Shown piece after piece: positions 13,401 through 27,147 of a DNA stretch of 64,000 nt. Numbering within the stretch: position 1 is the first letter of the stretch; every line of letters begins with the position of its first letter. Made by a program: the position numbers and the translations under genes. Location of the stretch: assembly GCA_948146395.1 (NCBI GenBank), contig OX411543.1, forward strand, positions 51,750,017 to 51,814,016. The letters run 5' to 3'. A model generated the notes under the pieces. The model made no database searches, was not told the DNA's origin, and worked only from the letters and a program-made list of their open reading frames with translations. Source of the DNA: Fragum whitleyi (lineage: Eukaryota; Mollusca; Bivalvia; Cardiida; Cardiidae).

Positions 13401-16400
13401 AACATTAGTTCAGTCATATCGCCGCAGCTGGAGCACCTTACAATGGATACCTGGTATTTCTCACACAAGTACTACCATAACATCCTTTCCTAGCCTCCAG
13501 TTGCTATCCCACATAGGTCTACCATTATCAACCCATTGGTGGTAGACAAATAGTTGGAAAGGATGAGTGCCAAGGTCGGGGATCAAACCTGGGACCGTTA
13601 GATTGACAGTCCAACGCTACCAACTATGCTATGACGGCGGCTAAAACTTGTGAGTAAAGAGTCAAGCTGTCTTCTTATTTATGAAATCAAGGAGTCCAGG
13701 CTTCAAGTAGAGAGTCAAAATTTGTACTTAGGAGGAACTATAGGTTAAAGAAGAAATTGCTTGTTACAAGTAATTTCTTCTAAGTTGCCACAATACTTCT
13801 TCACTAAGCATAAGAGGATTTTCTTTCAAAATGAAGAATAGATGCACCCAAATGTTATCTGCAAAAACTCAAGCTTGCATAGATGTTTGTCAAAATAATT
13901 TCATACAATCATCCCTACCAGTGCTTTGTCCAAATATTTATGCTAAAGGAAGAGTCTGGAAATGAAAAGGTCTAACAAAAATTAACTATGACCTTGACTT
14001 TTGATCTATGTGACCAAAACCAATAGGGTGCTTTCTTTGGTAATAAGCATCATTTGCATGAAGTTTCATGATTCTAGGTTGCTTGGTTTTCAAGTTCGAG
14101 TGCCGAAATGAAAATTGGACAAAGGCTGACTGTGACCCTGACCTATGTGACCCCAAAACAATAGGACACTTCCTTGGGTCATAAATAGCATTTTTCTGAA
14201 GTTTCATGATTCTAGGTCACTTGGTTCTCAAGTTAAGAGTCCGGAAACAAAAATTGAACAAAGGCTGACTGTGACCTTGACCTATGTGACCCAAAAACAA
14301 TAGGGCACTTCCTTGGGTCATAACCAGTATGTGTATGAAGTTTCATGATTCTTGGTCACTTGCTTCTTGAGTTAGAGTCCGGAAATGAAAAGGTCTACAG
14401 ACGAATCGGCAGACAGACAGACATGGTGGAACCAATATACCCCTCTCTACTTTATATATGGGGGTATATAAAGGAGTTGCAATGTCCTGATTTCCCTAAG
14501 TGTCAAACCCTGGTCAAATTAAGTCATACTTACAGGCAGCTGTGCCATTTTACTATTGACTCTAACACATATACTGGGTGGAAAATTGTCATCCTGTTCA
14601 CAACTCGTTTCTAGGAAACAAAATCTGAAGAAACAACATATAGTTTTCTATAACTCAAAGCTACATTCATATATGATTTAATTCTAGTTATGTCCTTGGC
14701 GATTTGTCCATTCTGATTGGGGGCAGAAAAATTAAATTAATTTTAATTTAATCAATCAGTGAAAAAAAATTGAGCTTTGTTAGCTTACACATAAGTTGTT
14801 CAATGAACAATCTGCTTAATTTGGATAATTCTTTTTCAATTTTGCTTTGTGATATTAAATAATAAGGCATCAAGATAGTAATTATTGTTTTCATGGAAGT
14901 ATGAACTATAAATCTAATCACACTCATGTATTTATCAAGTTTACATATTCATAGTGTGATAAGTATTTTAGTTTCATACCTCATAGAAATCATCAAATAC
15001 TTGCTACAACTCTTAAATGATTTTGACTGAAAAGACCTGTTGTTGAAACATGATATTTTATTTACAAAGCTTAAACAAAAATAACAGATTAAGGTTGTCG
15101 TTAATCTCTATTTGGCATGACAAAGGTGAATTCTTCATGCCTTATTCCATGTCTTACATAGAACAATTGTGCAAATTACATTAGCTGCAAATATTGCCCT
15201 GCCAGGGCAGAGCCTTATTGATGCGTAGTTGAATATGTTTTTTAGTATTTACATGTACTCACTTTTATAGATAGTCCAAAATATTAACTTAAAGGGTTTA
15301 ATTGTTTCTTGGACACCAAACCCATTAAACTTCAGCTTTGATAAGCTGAAATTACGAGGTTTTGGTAAACTAGGGAAACTATGTGTTCACTTCAGCTTAG
15401 CGCATGAAGTTTTGTTCTCTTTTGGATGCAGTTTTTTACATGCCTAAGCAATATCTGCTGAATAGCTTTTCAAAGAATCTTAACTATTGAAAAGTAAACT
15501 CACTCAGCCATACCGTGCCAGGTGAATAATAATGCAGAATACCTGAGTTGTACTTGGACTGTATATTCACATTTTGCTGTTGGTCTAAAATCTCGAGACA
15601 TTGCTATGTCTTGAGCTTGTTGAGGTGTCAGATGGAACACATAATAACTCTCTTGATAGCGAGATGGTCCCTTTGGAACTGAAATAATACAAAACACATA
15701 ATAACTCTCTTGATAGCGAGATGGTCCCTTAGGAACTGAAATATATATAATACGTACTTAGTGTTTTGTATCAGAAAAAATATCTAACGAAGTTGGGAGA
15801 ATTGATCATTGTCGAGGCTCTGCTGAGACAATTATCAATTCTCACAAGCGAGTTAGATATTTTTTTTATACAATACACTTAGTACGTATTATATTTATCT
15901 TATAACCTCTTTTTGTCTTGTTTTCGTCGATGTTTCTAACTGAAATGCAAGTTTCTTAAAATAACTGCATGATATTATTGTTCTAAAAATAACTATGTGA
16001 TATCATAAAAAATATCATACGGGGTGTTATCACAAGGATATTTGTATAGTTATAAGATAAAATACAATACTTTTTGATGGCTTAGCGCAAAACAGTTGTA
16101 ACTGCCTTTAAACATAAAGGCAGTTACAACTGTTTTGTGCTGAGCCTTTGAATCACTGTACCTCTTTTGATCAGAGAACAATCATTTTATTGAATTATAA
16201 TCCACTCAGTAAAGGCTATCATACATCAAGTCTCTTTATTGCATGATGCAGCAGATCTGCAAAATAAATGCTGTAAAGTCCATTAATTGCTTTACAATTT
16301 TTTTTTTTTTTCTTTTTTTTTCATAAAATTTCATTGAGATTTGTTATAAACTTATTGTTAGTAATATTTGACCTGGTTGGCAAAAATTATTAATATATAT

Positions 16401-19400
16401 CAAAGTTGCTTTTCCTTTAAATAAAAAGAGCTTTTACATAGGGAAAGAGTCTTTAGGGCCTCTTACAAATAATGAAAAAGTAACACTTTTCAAAAACTAC
16501 CTGGTAAAGAGAGTAAGAAAAGTTTGTGGGAAAAAGAAATTCTGGTCTTATTTTTATTACATGTTTGTCATTCTTTTAAGGCAGATTTGTTTATGCAATT
16601 AATTTCAGAAGCAAGATTGTCCCACACTAGTACTTTCAGTACTTTGATTTGGTAATATTCAGAAGAAAGGATTTAATTCATAATAAAGAAATTTAACAAA
16701 ATAGAGTAAACTATGATTACCTAGACTAGTTGGTTTTAAAAGTTCTCCCATTATATCATAAAATGGTAAGCCTTTAAAGGTGACATCTGGATGGACTGGG
16801 ATCTGTGACGCTGACTGGGCTAAACTTTCTGCTCTTTTACTGTAGTCCACAGCAGCTGAGGAAGGAGAAATATATGTGATCAATTAAGGGAACAGTCTAT
16901 GTGGGGCTGTCCTTTTACACACTACTCAGATTGGTTTGTTTGTTTTAATCGGTTTAACGCCGCTTTCAACAATCTCGCAGTTATATTGCGGCGGCCGGAG
17001 CACCTAACAATTGATTCCCGGTATTTCTTTCACCTGTACTACCATTACACCCTTTCCTAGCCTCCGACTGCTATCTCACATAGGTTAACGATTATTTACC
17101 AATTGGTGAGAGACAAATGTCGGAAAGGGTATTTGCCACCACCAGGGATCGAACCCACGACCTCCAGATTAGACGTCTAATGCCTTACCAACTGCGCTAT
17201 GGTGGCGGCACTACTCAGATTGTAGGCTCAGTTCAAAATAGTTATAACTGCCTATATATTTATAGGCAGTTATAACTGTTTCATAATATGCCATCAAGAT
17301 GGTTCCTTTTCCCAATCAGACTTGGGTTAGCCTTTTACACACTAATAAGATCTATGGCTCAGTTCGCAACAGTTATAACAGCCTATATGTTTATAGGCAG
17401 TTATAACTGTTTCGTAATATGCCATCAAGATGGTTCCTTTTCCCAATCAGACTTGGGTTAGCCTTTTACACACTAATAAGATCTATGGCTCAGTTCAGAA
17501 CAGTTAAAACGACCTATATGTTTATAGGCAGTTATAACTGTTTTCACTAAGCCATAGAGATGGCCCCTTTTCCATGAGGGCTCACAAATTTTACTATTAC
17601 CAGCCATCCAAATCTTTTTGAAAATCTTGTTTCAACTGAAAGAGGTAGCAAACTAAATATCAAATGTTACTGGTGATTTCAAATAAATAAAAGAAGGTTA
17701 CAAGAAATTGTACAAAGGGAGAAAAGGCTTGTAACCAGAATTTTCTTTAACACCTAAAATGTTTCCCAACTAAATATTTTTTCAAAACATGATGGGTTTT
17801 TTTTCTGTTTTATTTTGAAAGTTCTAAACCATGTTATTGATCCAAAAAGCCAGAGTGAGGTTCAAGAAACCATTATCTCCTATCATTTTCAAGGTGGAAT
17901 TGATCTTTGATCACTCACTTAAAAATTGCTGGTCTATACTTCGTCATGCTTTTTCCTTTACAAATCAATTATTCAACTATAGAATCAGAAAATTCTCAAT
18001 TGAGTAACAGTACTGTTTTATAATCTCAGACTCTGATGCATCATGTATCGTGATGTATGCACTCATTCTAATTTTCCCAAGCTGCTCCTTTTAACCCTTG
18101 TCATGCTGAACCCGAAATATTCCTGCTTTGGCAGGATGAATGAACAAACATTAGCCTGCACATACATGCAGTCTGATCTTAGTCCATACAACCTGATTTT
18201 CCCTTTTAAACTAGAAAAGTTTCAGAAATTATATTTTCAAAATCAAATACTGACTCACAATTAGGAAGCTTTCAGCACTTTGATTTATATATAATGTTGC
18301 CAAGGCTTTTTATTCAGCATGACAAGGGTTAATACAGAATTTTAAGCAAAGATCTCATAGGATAATAAACTACAGCTTAAATTAAATTACGGTGTTTACT
18401 CACAACTCAATGCTTGTGAACCCAGGGGGTTGACCAAATTTGGTGTTGTAACTGTTTTTCCAGCTGCATAACGGCGACTCCTGAAAATATAAAATGAAGA
18501 TTTCTGCAACTATTTGAGGCACACAGAGAAAAAACTCTTACACAATCATTTGTTGTTCTTCACTAATAATGGGGTGTGGAAATATGACTTTTTGCCAATT
18601 GTTAATGGACAAGTAGAACTTGCCCACAAAAAGTGAATTAATGTAACCCCGCATTTTCTTCATTAAAGACAATGTTTTCTCCCTTTGATATAAACGAAAG
18701 GATGACTTTTCTCCTAGATCCTTTTACCATATCAAGATTTGCTCTGGTATTTACTTGTCCACCGAAAAGTGGCCTAGAAAAATGTACTTCCCACAAGTAG
18801 AAAAGCCCATGTTGGACAGGTTGGGCATGGGAATTCTACACCCCTGTCAAATAGTTTGAATTGGATTTTATGCTACTTAAACCCTTGTCATGGTGAACCC
18901 AGACTTTTCCTTCAATAACAGAAGGTAAAGACAAAGGTTCCACTGCATGTAAGTGGAATCTGATCTTGGTTCATACCACCTTGATTTTCTTTAGAAACCA
19001 GGACAGTTTATACTGGTAAATTTTATTATTTTCAAAATAAATACTGACTCTCAAAGTGAACCATGTGCTGTCATTTCTTTGCTTTCATGCTGATTATACC
19101 TTGGTTTTATTCAGCATGACAAGGGTCAAGTCAACAGAATTCAAGTCATATTTTAAATGCAGGAGTAATTCACCATGTTTCCTGGCAACTCCAACCAGTA
19201 CAACACCACATCCTTTCCAGGGGCCAGTTTTACTAAATGTCTTACGAAAAAAATGATCGTAAGTCAAAATCACAAATCGTACTTGGTGTTTTCATTGATT
19301 GTTAGATTCTGCCTTGCAATATCTCATCGGAATCGTCTTTAAGAGATGATTCCAATGAGATGGTGCACGGCAGAATTCCATATTTAATTACTTATCTAGA

Positions 19401-22400
19401 GGCAACTTTGATTTTTGACTTACGCAAAAAATGATCGTAAGATCTTTAGTACAAGAAGGCCATAGTGGCCCTTAATCGCTCACCTGAATTAACAATCTGA
19501 AAATGTTTTTCTTAGATTTGACCCCGTGACCTAGTTTTTGACCCCACTTGACCCAATTTCAAACTTGTCCCAGATTTTATCCAGATAATCATTCTGACCG
19601 ATTTTCAGGTTGATTGGGCTAAAAATATGGCCTCTAGAGTGTCCACAAAGTTTTTCTAAGATTTGACCCTGTGACCAAGTTTTTTACCCCACTTGACCTA
19701 ATTTCAAACTTGTCTGAGATTTTATCAAGATAATCATTCTGATCAATTTTCAGGTTGATTGGGCTAAAAATATGGCCTCTAGAGTGTCCACAAGGTTTTT
19801 CTAAGATTTGACCTAGTTTTTGACCCCACTTGACCCAATTTCAAACTTGTCCGAGATCTCACCAAGATAATCATTCTGACCAATTTTCAGGTTGATTGGG
19901 CTAAAAATATGGCCTCTAGAGTGTCCACAAGGTTTATCTAAGATTTGACCATGTGACCTAGTTTTTGACCCCACTTGACCTAATTTCAAACTTGTCCAAG
20001 ATTTCATCAAGATAATCATTCTGACCAATTTTCAGGTTGATAGGGCTAAAAATATGGCCTCTAGAGTGTCCACAAGGTTTATCTAACCCCCCGGTCTCAC
20101 AGACCCCGATTACCAAAATTATCGTAGTGCTTCGGGAGAACGCATTTTCTCCGATTTACCACGAATTCAAGCCGTTTTTCTCCGATCATCCTTGGACGGG
20201 GCGTATTTGTAGACATACATGTTGTGTGTTCCCGACGGGCTGCGAAAAACTACGATTCGATACGATTTGCTACGCTTTTGCCCCGATTTCGTTCCGAAGT
20301 ATCCCGAGTTAAAGAGCCGAGTTACTACGAAACAGTACGATCTAGACCGACTATCCCCATTTCTTACTACGATGGACTACGATGCACAAAGATATACTGC
20401 GACATACGCCGACAGTTCCGGATCGACTACAAGTTTCATATTTCTTTTCAAGATTATACCCCGATTTCGCACACTGGGTAAAAAAATCCGTGATTTAACA
20501 GCAAAAAAAATCAGTTATCATATGGATATTAGAGTGACAACATGCCTACAACAACAGACAACGTTATAATTGCAATCTCGTGTTACCTCTATATTAAACT
20601 TAAGGAAAGGGAAAATGCTCCAGCTGAAAAGAGTCTTGAAGAGCTTGAGTATAAACAACGCCAGATACAGCCTAAGCATAGGAAATAAAGGCGATGGTGG
20701 GTACGGCATTGGATTAACAAAGAGAGGAGGCAAAACCCTGAACAATTTCATCAGCTATTGCAGCGTGAACTACCTGCCCATGACACCAATCGAGGTATAA
20801 GGAAGCGTCTCGTTCAAAGGTTTTGAAGTGATGAATTGTTTACAAAGTTGATTCCCCTTTTTATACTCCTCGGAAATCGGGATACTTCGTAGTACTACGG
20901 GATGATATCCTAGCAGTTAGTAGTTATTCGATGTAGGTCGGTGTAGCTCGGGTTGCTAGTCGCGTATCTCGTCGTACTTCACCGGCGAGAATCGGGAGTT
21001 ACTCGTAAGGCATCGACGTTATTCGGGGTTCATCGCCGAGGTAGGAACGCCGAAAAAGGGCCGATTCTCTTGCCGAATGACGCCGATTTGCTTACTACGA
21101 ACAACGACGACTTAGTACGAGGTACACCGAGGTGCGCCGATTTCGGCACGATTTTCGAAATCGGGAGAAAAATTTGCGCATGTTGAAATTTTTGTCCCGC
21201 TTTATTTTTGATCATGAATTGATGCCGATTTGAGTCAGGAGGCACTACGACTCTCCCGAAGCTAGCCGATTTAGCGCCGATTTTGAAATTTTCGAAATCG
21301 GGATCTGTGAGACCGGGGGGTAAGTTTTGACCCCGTGACCTAGTTTTTGACCCCACTTGACCCAATTTCGAACTTGTCCGAGATTTCATTAGGATTATCA
21401 TTCTGACCAATTTTCAGGTTGATTGGGCTAAAAATATGGCCTCTAGAGTGTCCACAAGGTTTTTCTAAGATTTGACCCTGTGACCTAGTTTTTGACCCCA
21501 CTTGACCCAATTTCGAACTTGTCTGAGATTTCATCAAGATAATCATTCTGACCAATTTTCAGGTTGATTGGGCTAAAAATATGGCCTCTAGAGTGTCCAC
21601 AAGGTTTTCCCTAGATTTGACCCTGTGACCTAGTTTTTGATCCCACTTGACCCAATTTCAAACTTGTCCAAGATTTCATAAAGATAATCATTCTGACCAA
21701 TTTTCAGGTTGATTGGGCTAAAAATATGGCCTCTAGAGTTTCCACAAGGTTTTTCTAAGATTTGACCCCGTGACCTAGTTTTTGACCCCACTTGACCCAA
21801 TTTCGAACTTGTCTGAGATTTCATCAAGATAATCATTCTGACCAATTTTCAGGTTGATTGGGCTAAAAATATGGCCTCTAATGTGTCCACAAGTTTTTTC
21901 TAAGATTTGACCCCGTGACCTAGTTTTTGACCCCACTTGACCCAATTTCAAACTCGTCCAAGATTTCATCAAGATAATCATTCTGACCAATTTTCAGGTT
22001 GATTGGGCTAAAAATATGGCCTCTAGAGTGTCCACAAGGTTTTTCTAAGATTTGACACTGTGACCTAGTTTTTGACCCCACTTGACCCAATTTGGAACTT
22101 GTCCGAGATTTCATTAAGATTATCATTCTGACCAATTTTCAGGTTGATTGGGCTAAAAATATGGCCTCTAGAGTGTCCACAAGGTATTTCCAAGATTTGA
22201 CCCTGTGACCTAGTTTTTGATCCCACTTGACCCAATTTCAAACTTGTCCAAGATTTCATAAAGATAATCATTCTGACCAATTTTCAGGTTGATTGGGCTA
22301 AAAATATGGCCTCTAGAGTGTCCACAAGGTTTTTCTAAGATTTGACCCCGTGACCTAGTTTTTGACCCCACTTGACCCAATTTCGAACTTGTCTGAGATT

Positions 22401-25400
22401 TCATCAAGATAATCATTCTGACCAATTTTCAGGTTGATTGGGCTAAAAATATGGCCTCTAGTGTGTCCACAAGGTTTTTCTAAGATTTGACCCCGTGACC
22501 TAGTTTTTGACCCCACTTGACCCAATTTCAAACTCGTCCAAGATTTCATCAAGATAATCATTCTGACCAATTTTCAGGTTGATTGGGCTAAAAATATGGC
22601 CTCTAGAGTGTCCATAAGGTTTTTCTAAGATTTGACCCTGTGACCTAGTTTTTGACCCCACTTGACCCAATTTCGAACTTGTCCGAGATTTCATTAAGAT
22701 TATCATTCTGACCAATTTTCAGGTTGATTGGGCTAAAAATATGGCCTCTAGAGTGTCCACAAGGTTTTTCTAAGATTTGACCCCGTGACCTAGTTTTTGA
22801 CCCCACTTGACCCAATTTCGAACTTGACCAAGATTTCATCAAGATAATCATTCTGACCAATTTTCAGGTTGATTGGGCTAAAAATATGGCCTCTAGAGTG
22901 TCCACAAGGTTTTTCTAAGATTTGACCCTGTGACCTAGATTTTGACCCCACTTAACCCAATTTCGAACTTGTCCGAGATTTCATCAAGATAATCTTCTGA
23001 CCAATTTTCAGGTTGATTGGACTAAAAATATGGCCTCTAGAGTGTCCACAAGGTTTTTCCTAGATTTGACCCTGTGACCTAGTTTTTGATCCCACTTGAC
23101 CCAATTTCAAACTTGTCCAAGATTTCATAAAGATAATCATTCTGACCAATTTTCAGGTTGATTGGGCTAAAAATATGGCCTCTAGAGTTTCCACAAGGTT
23201 TTTCTAAGATTTGACCCCGTGACCTAGTTTTTGACCCCACTTGACCCAATTTCAAACTTGTCTGAGATTTCATCAAGATAATCATTCTGACCAATTTTCA
23301 GGTTGATTGGGCTAAAAATATGGCCTCTAGAGTGTCCACAAGGTTTTTCTAAGATTTGACACTGTGACCTAGTTTTTGACCCCACTTGACCCAATTTGGA
23401 ACTTGTCCGAGATTTCATTAAGATTATCATTCTGACCAATTTTCAGGTTGATTGGGCTAAAAATATGGCCTCTAGAGTGTCCACAAGGTATTTCCAAGAT
23501 TTGACCCTGTGACCTAGTTTTTGATCCCACTTGACCCAATTTCAAACTTGTCCAAGATTTCATAAAGATAATCATTCTGACCAATTTTCAGGTTGATTGG
23601 GCTAAAAATATGGCCTCTAGAGTGTCCACAAGGTTTTTCTAAGATTTGACCCCATGACCTAGTTTTTGACCCCACTTGACCCAATTTCGAACTTGTCTGA
23701 GATTTCATTAGGATTATCATTCTGACCAATTTTCAGGTTGATTGGGCTAAAAATATGGCCTCTAGTGTGTCCACAAGGTTTTTCTAAGATTTGACCCCGT
23801 GACCTAGTTTTTGACCCCACTTGACCCAATTTCAAACTCGTCCAAGATTTCATCAAGATAATCATTCTGACCAATTTTCAGGTTGATTGGGCTAAAAATA
23901 TGGCCTCTAGAGTGTCCATAAGGTTTTTCTAAGATTTGACCCTGTGACCTAGTTTTTGACCCCACTTGACCCAATTTCGAACTTGTCCGAGATTTCATTA
24001 AGATTATCATTCTGACCAATTTTCAGGTTGATTGGGCTAAAAATATGGCCTCTAGAGTGTCCACAAGGTTTTTCTAAGATTTGACCCCGTGACCTAGTTT
24101 TTGACCCCACTTGACCCAATTTCGAACTCGACCAAGATTTCATCAAGATAATCATTCTGACCAATTTTCAGGTTGATTGGGCTAAAAATATGGCCTCTAG
24201 AGTGTCCACAAGGTTTTTCTAAGATTTGACCCTGTGACCTAGATTTTGACCCCACTTAACCCAATTTCGAACTTGTCCGAGATTTCATCAAGATAATCTT
24301 CTGACCAATTTTCAGGTTGATTGGACTAAAAATATGGCCTCTAGAGTGTCCACAAGGTAAATGTTGACGACGCACGATGCACGACGGACAACGGACATCA
24401 AGTAACCCCAAAAGCTCACCTTGAGCACTTCGTGCTCAGGTGAGCTAAAAACAGGCCCCAGGTCTCCAGAAACTCATCCTGCCTTGTTTACATTAGAGCC
24501 GTGTTACTTTTATAACAATTTCACTAGTTTTTGACCCCACTTGACCCAATCTCAAACTCGTCCAAGATTTCATCAAGATAATCATTCTGACCAATTTTCA
24601 GGTTGATTGGGCTAAAAATATGGCCTCTAGAGTGTCCACAAGGTTTTTCTAAGATTTGACACTGTGACCTAGTTTTTGACCCCACTTGACCCAATTTGGA
24701 ACTTGTCCGAGATTTCATTAAGATTATCATTCTGACCAATTTTCAGGTTGATTGGGCTAAAAATATGGCCTCTAGAGTGTCCACAAGGTATTTCCAAGAT
24801 TTGACCCTGTGACCTAGTTTTTGATCCCACTTGACCCAATTTCAAACTTGTCCAAGATTTCATAAAGATAATCATTCTGACCAATTTTCAGGTTGATTGG
24901 GCTAAAAATATGGCCTCTAGAGTGTCCACAAGGTTTTTCTAAGATTTGACCCCATGACCTAGTTTTTGACCCCACTTGACCCAATTTCGAACTTGTCTGA
25001 GATTTCATCAAGATAATCATTCTGACCAATTTTCAGGTTGATTGGGCTAAAAATATGGCCTCTAGTGTGTCCACAAGGTTTTTCTAAGATTTGACCCCGT
25101 GACCTAGTTTTTGACCCCACTTGACCCAATTTCAAACTCGTCCAAGATTTCATCAAGATAATCATTCTGACCAATTTTCAGGTTGATTGGGCTAAAAATA
25201 TGGCCTCTAGAGTGTCCATAAGGTTTTTCTAAGATTTGACCCTGTGACCTAGTTTTTGACCCCACTTGACCCAATTTCGAACTTGTCCGAGATTTCATTA
25301 AGATTATCATTCTGACCAATTTTCAGGTTGATTGGGCTAAAAATATGGCCTCTAGAGTGTCCACAAGGTTTTTCTAAGATTTGACCCCGTGACCTAGTTT

Positions 25401-27107
25401 TTGACCCCACTTGACCCAATTTCGAACTCGACCAAGATTTCATCAAGATAATCATTCTGACCAATTTTCAGGTTGATTGGGCTAAAAATATGGCCTCTAG
25501 AGTGTCCACAAGGTTTTTCTAAGATTTGACCCTGTGACCTAGATTTTGACCCCACTTAACCCAATTTCGAACTTGTCCGAGATTTCATCAAGATAATCTT
25601 CTGACCAATTTTCAGGTTGATTGGACTAAAAATATGGCCTCTAGAGTGTCCACAAGGTAAATGTTGACGACGCACGATGCACGACGGACAACGGACATCA
25701 AGTAACCCCAAAAGCTCACCTTGAGCACTTCGTGCTCAGGTGAGCTAAAAACAGGCCCCAGGTCTCCAGAAACTCATCCTGCCTTGTTTACATTAGAGCC
25801 AGAGTGTTACTTTTATAACAATTTCACTGCAGCAGCAAATTAAAACTCTGACCAGCATGTGCACCATCTGATCAGAGTCTACTTCTGCATCCTGTACCTA
25901 GACTTTTACCTTACATTTTTGAACGACTTGTAAATTTTGTACATTAGATGGGTGTATTTTTTTAGTTTTGATTTATTTTTTTTTAAATTGAGTTTTTTGT
26001 CACTTTTAAAGTGGTTGCAGATAGAAAATTGTTCTAAACCCATCATTCTGCTGATTTTATTCATTTATAATTTAATTCTAGTTGATTCTATCAGATTTCA
26101 TGCATTATAATTGGCTGAAAAATTATTTATATAAGCTATTGTCTATGGTTCTGCAAAAAAGGTATGATAAGAAAACGACTTCATTGTTTTCATTTTTTGC
26201 TTTATGAAGATAATATCTGTTGATTTCATAAAAGTATGAAACTAACAAGATGTGTTTGTGAAACACGAATGCCCCCGTAACAGCATTTTTTTCAAAGTTT
26301 GACCTTGAGAAATGACCTTGACCTTGTCACATGACCTTGACTTTGGTACCAGCGGATGCGGATCATTGAGATCTATCATCATACCAAATATGAGCCTTGC
26401 ATCTTGAATAGGCTTGAAGATATTGGCAATGTTAAGTTTTTTGGTTAACTTTTTGAGTTATTTGACCTTGAGAAATGACCTTAACCTTGTCACATGACCT
26501 TGACTTTGGTATCAGCAGATGCGGATCATTGAGATCTATCATCATGCCAAATATGAGCCTTGCATCTTGAATAGGCTTGAAGATATTGGCAATGTTAAGT
26601 TTTTTGGTTAACTTTTTGAGTTATTTGACCTTGAAAGATGACCTTGACCTTGTCAACTGACCTTGACTTTGGTACCAGCAGATGCGGATCATTGAGATCT
26701 ATCATCATGCCAAATATGAGCCTTGTATCTTGATTAGGCTTGAAGATATTGGCAATGTTAAGTTTTTTGGTTAACTTTTTGAGTTATTTGACCTTGAGAG
26801 ATGACCTTGACCTTGTCAACTGACCTTAACTTTAGTATCAGCAGATGCAGATCATTGAGATCTATCATCATGCCAAATATGAGCCTTGTATCTTGAATAG
26901 GCTTGAAGATATTGGCAATGTTAAGTTTTTTGGTTAACTTTTTGAGTTATTTGACCTTGAGAGATGACCTTGACCTTGTCACATGACCTTGACTTTGGTA
27001 TCAGCAGATGCAGATCATTGAGATCTATCATCATGCCAAATATGAGCTTTGTATCTGGAATAGGCTTGAAGATATTGGCAATGTTAAGTTTTTTGGTTAA
27101 CTTTTGC

Positions 27108-27147
<40 letters not shown>

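Larger units (their letters stand above)
19451..24446 (+). mobile_element. Giant pearl-like element with 145-bp core array
   Basis: 5' end ACAAGAAGGCCATAGTGGCC then TCGCTCACCTGA; 3' end with CGACGGACAACGG and a hairpin whose arms are GCTCACCTTGAGCAC and GTGCTCAGGTGAGC at 24414-24445. The core is about 25 copies of a 145-bp unit (TTTGACCCnGTGACCTAG ... TCCACAAGG), four before and about 21 after the Harbinger insertion. The 71-residue open frames on the minus strand every 145 bp come from the repeat and are not genes. Confidence 0.85.

Noticed and set aside
15444..15454. 11-nt microexon (ATATTGCTTAG) between PIAS exons 5 and 6
   Set aside because: It would restore a YCL peptide but needs a GC donor and lies in a dispersed repeat. 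The upstream acceptor of exon 6 at 14624 gives RFCFLETSC without any microexon.
15510..15543. Exon 5 read-through into the flanking repeat to a GGTATGG donor
   Set aside because: The phase would fit only with the nearer CCTAG acceptor of exon 6 and would insert a non-conserved YSALLFTWH. The conserved FC residues argue for the standard junction.
20219..20569. 116- and 85-residue plus-strand open frames
   Set aside because: They lie in the inverted arms of the Harbinger element and resemble nothing known; the transposase remnant is in another place and frame.
19813..25464. Series of 71-residue minus-strand open frames ([10 protein letters not shown]...)
   Set aside because: They recur every 145 bp because of the tandem repeat, shift frame from monomer to monomer and span 1.5 monomers. 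There is no sign of coding selection.
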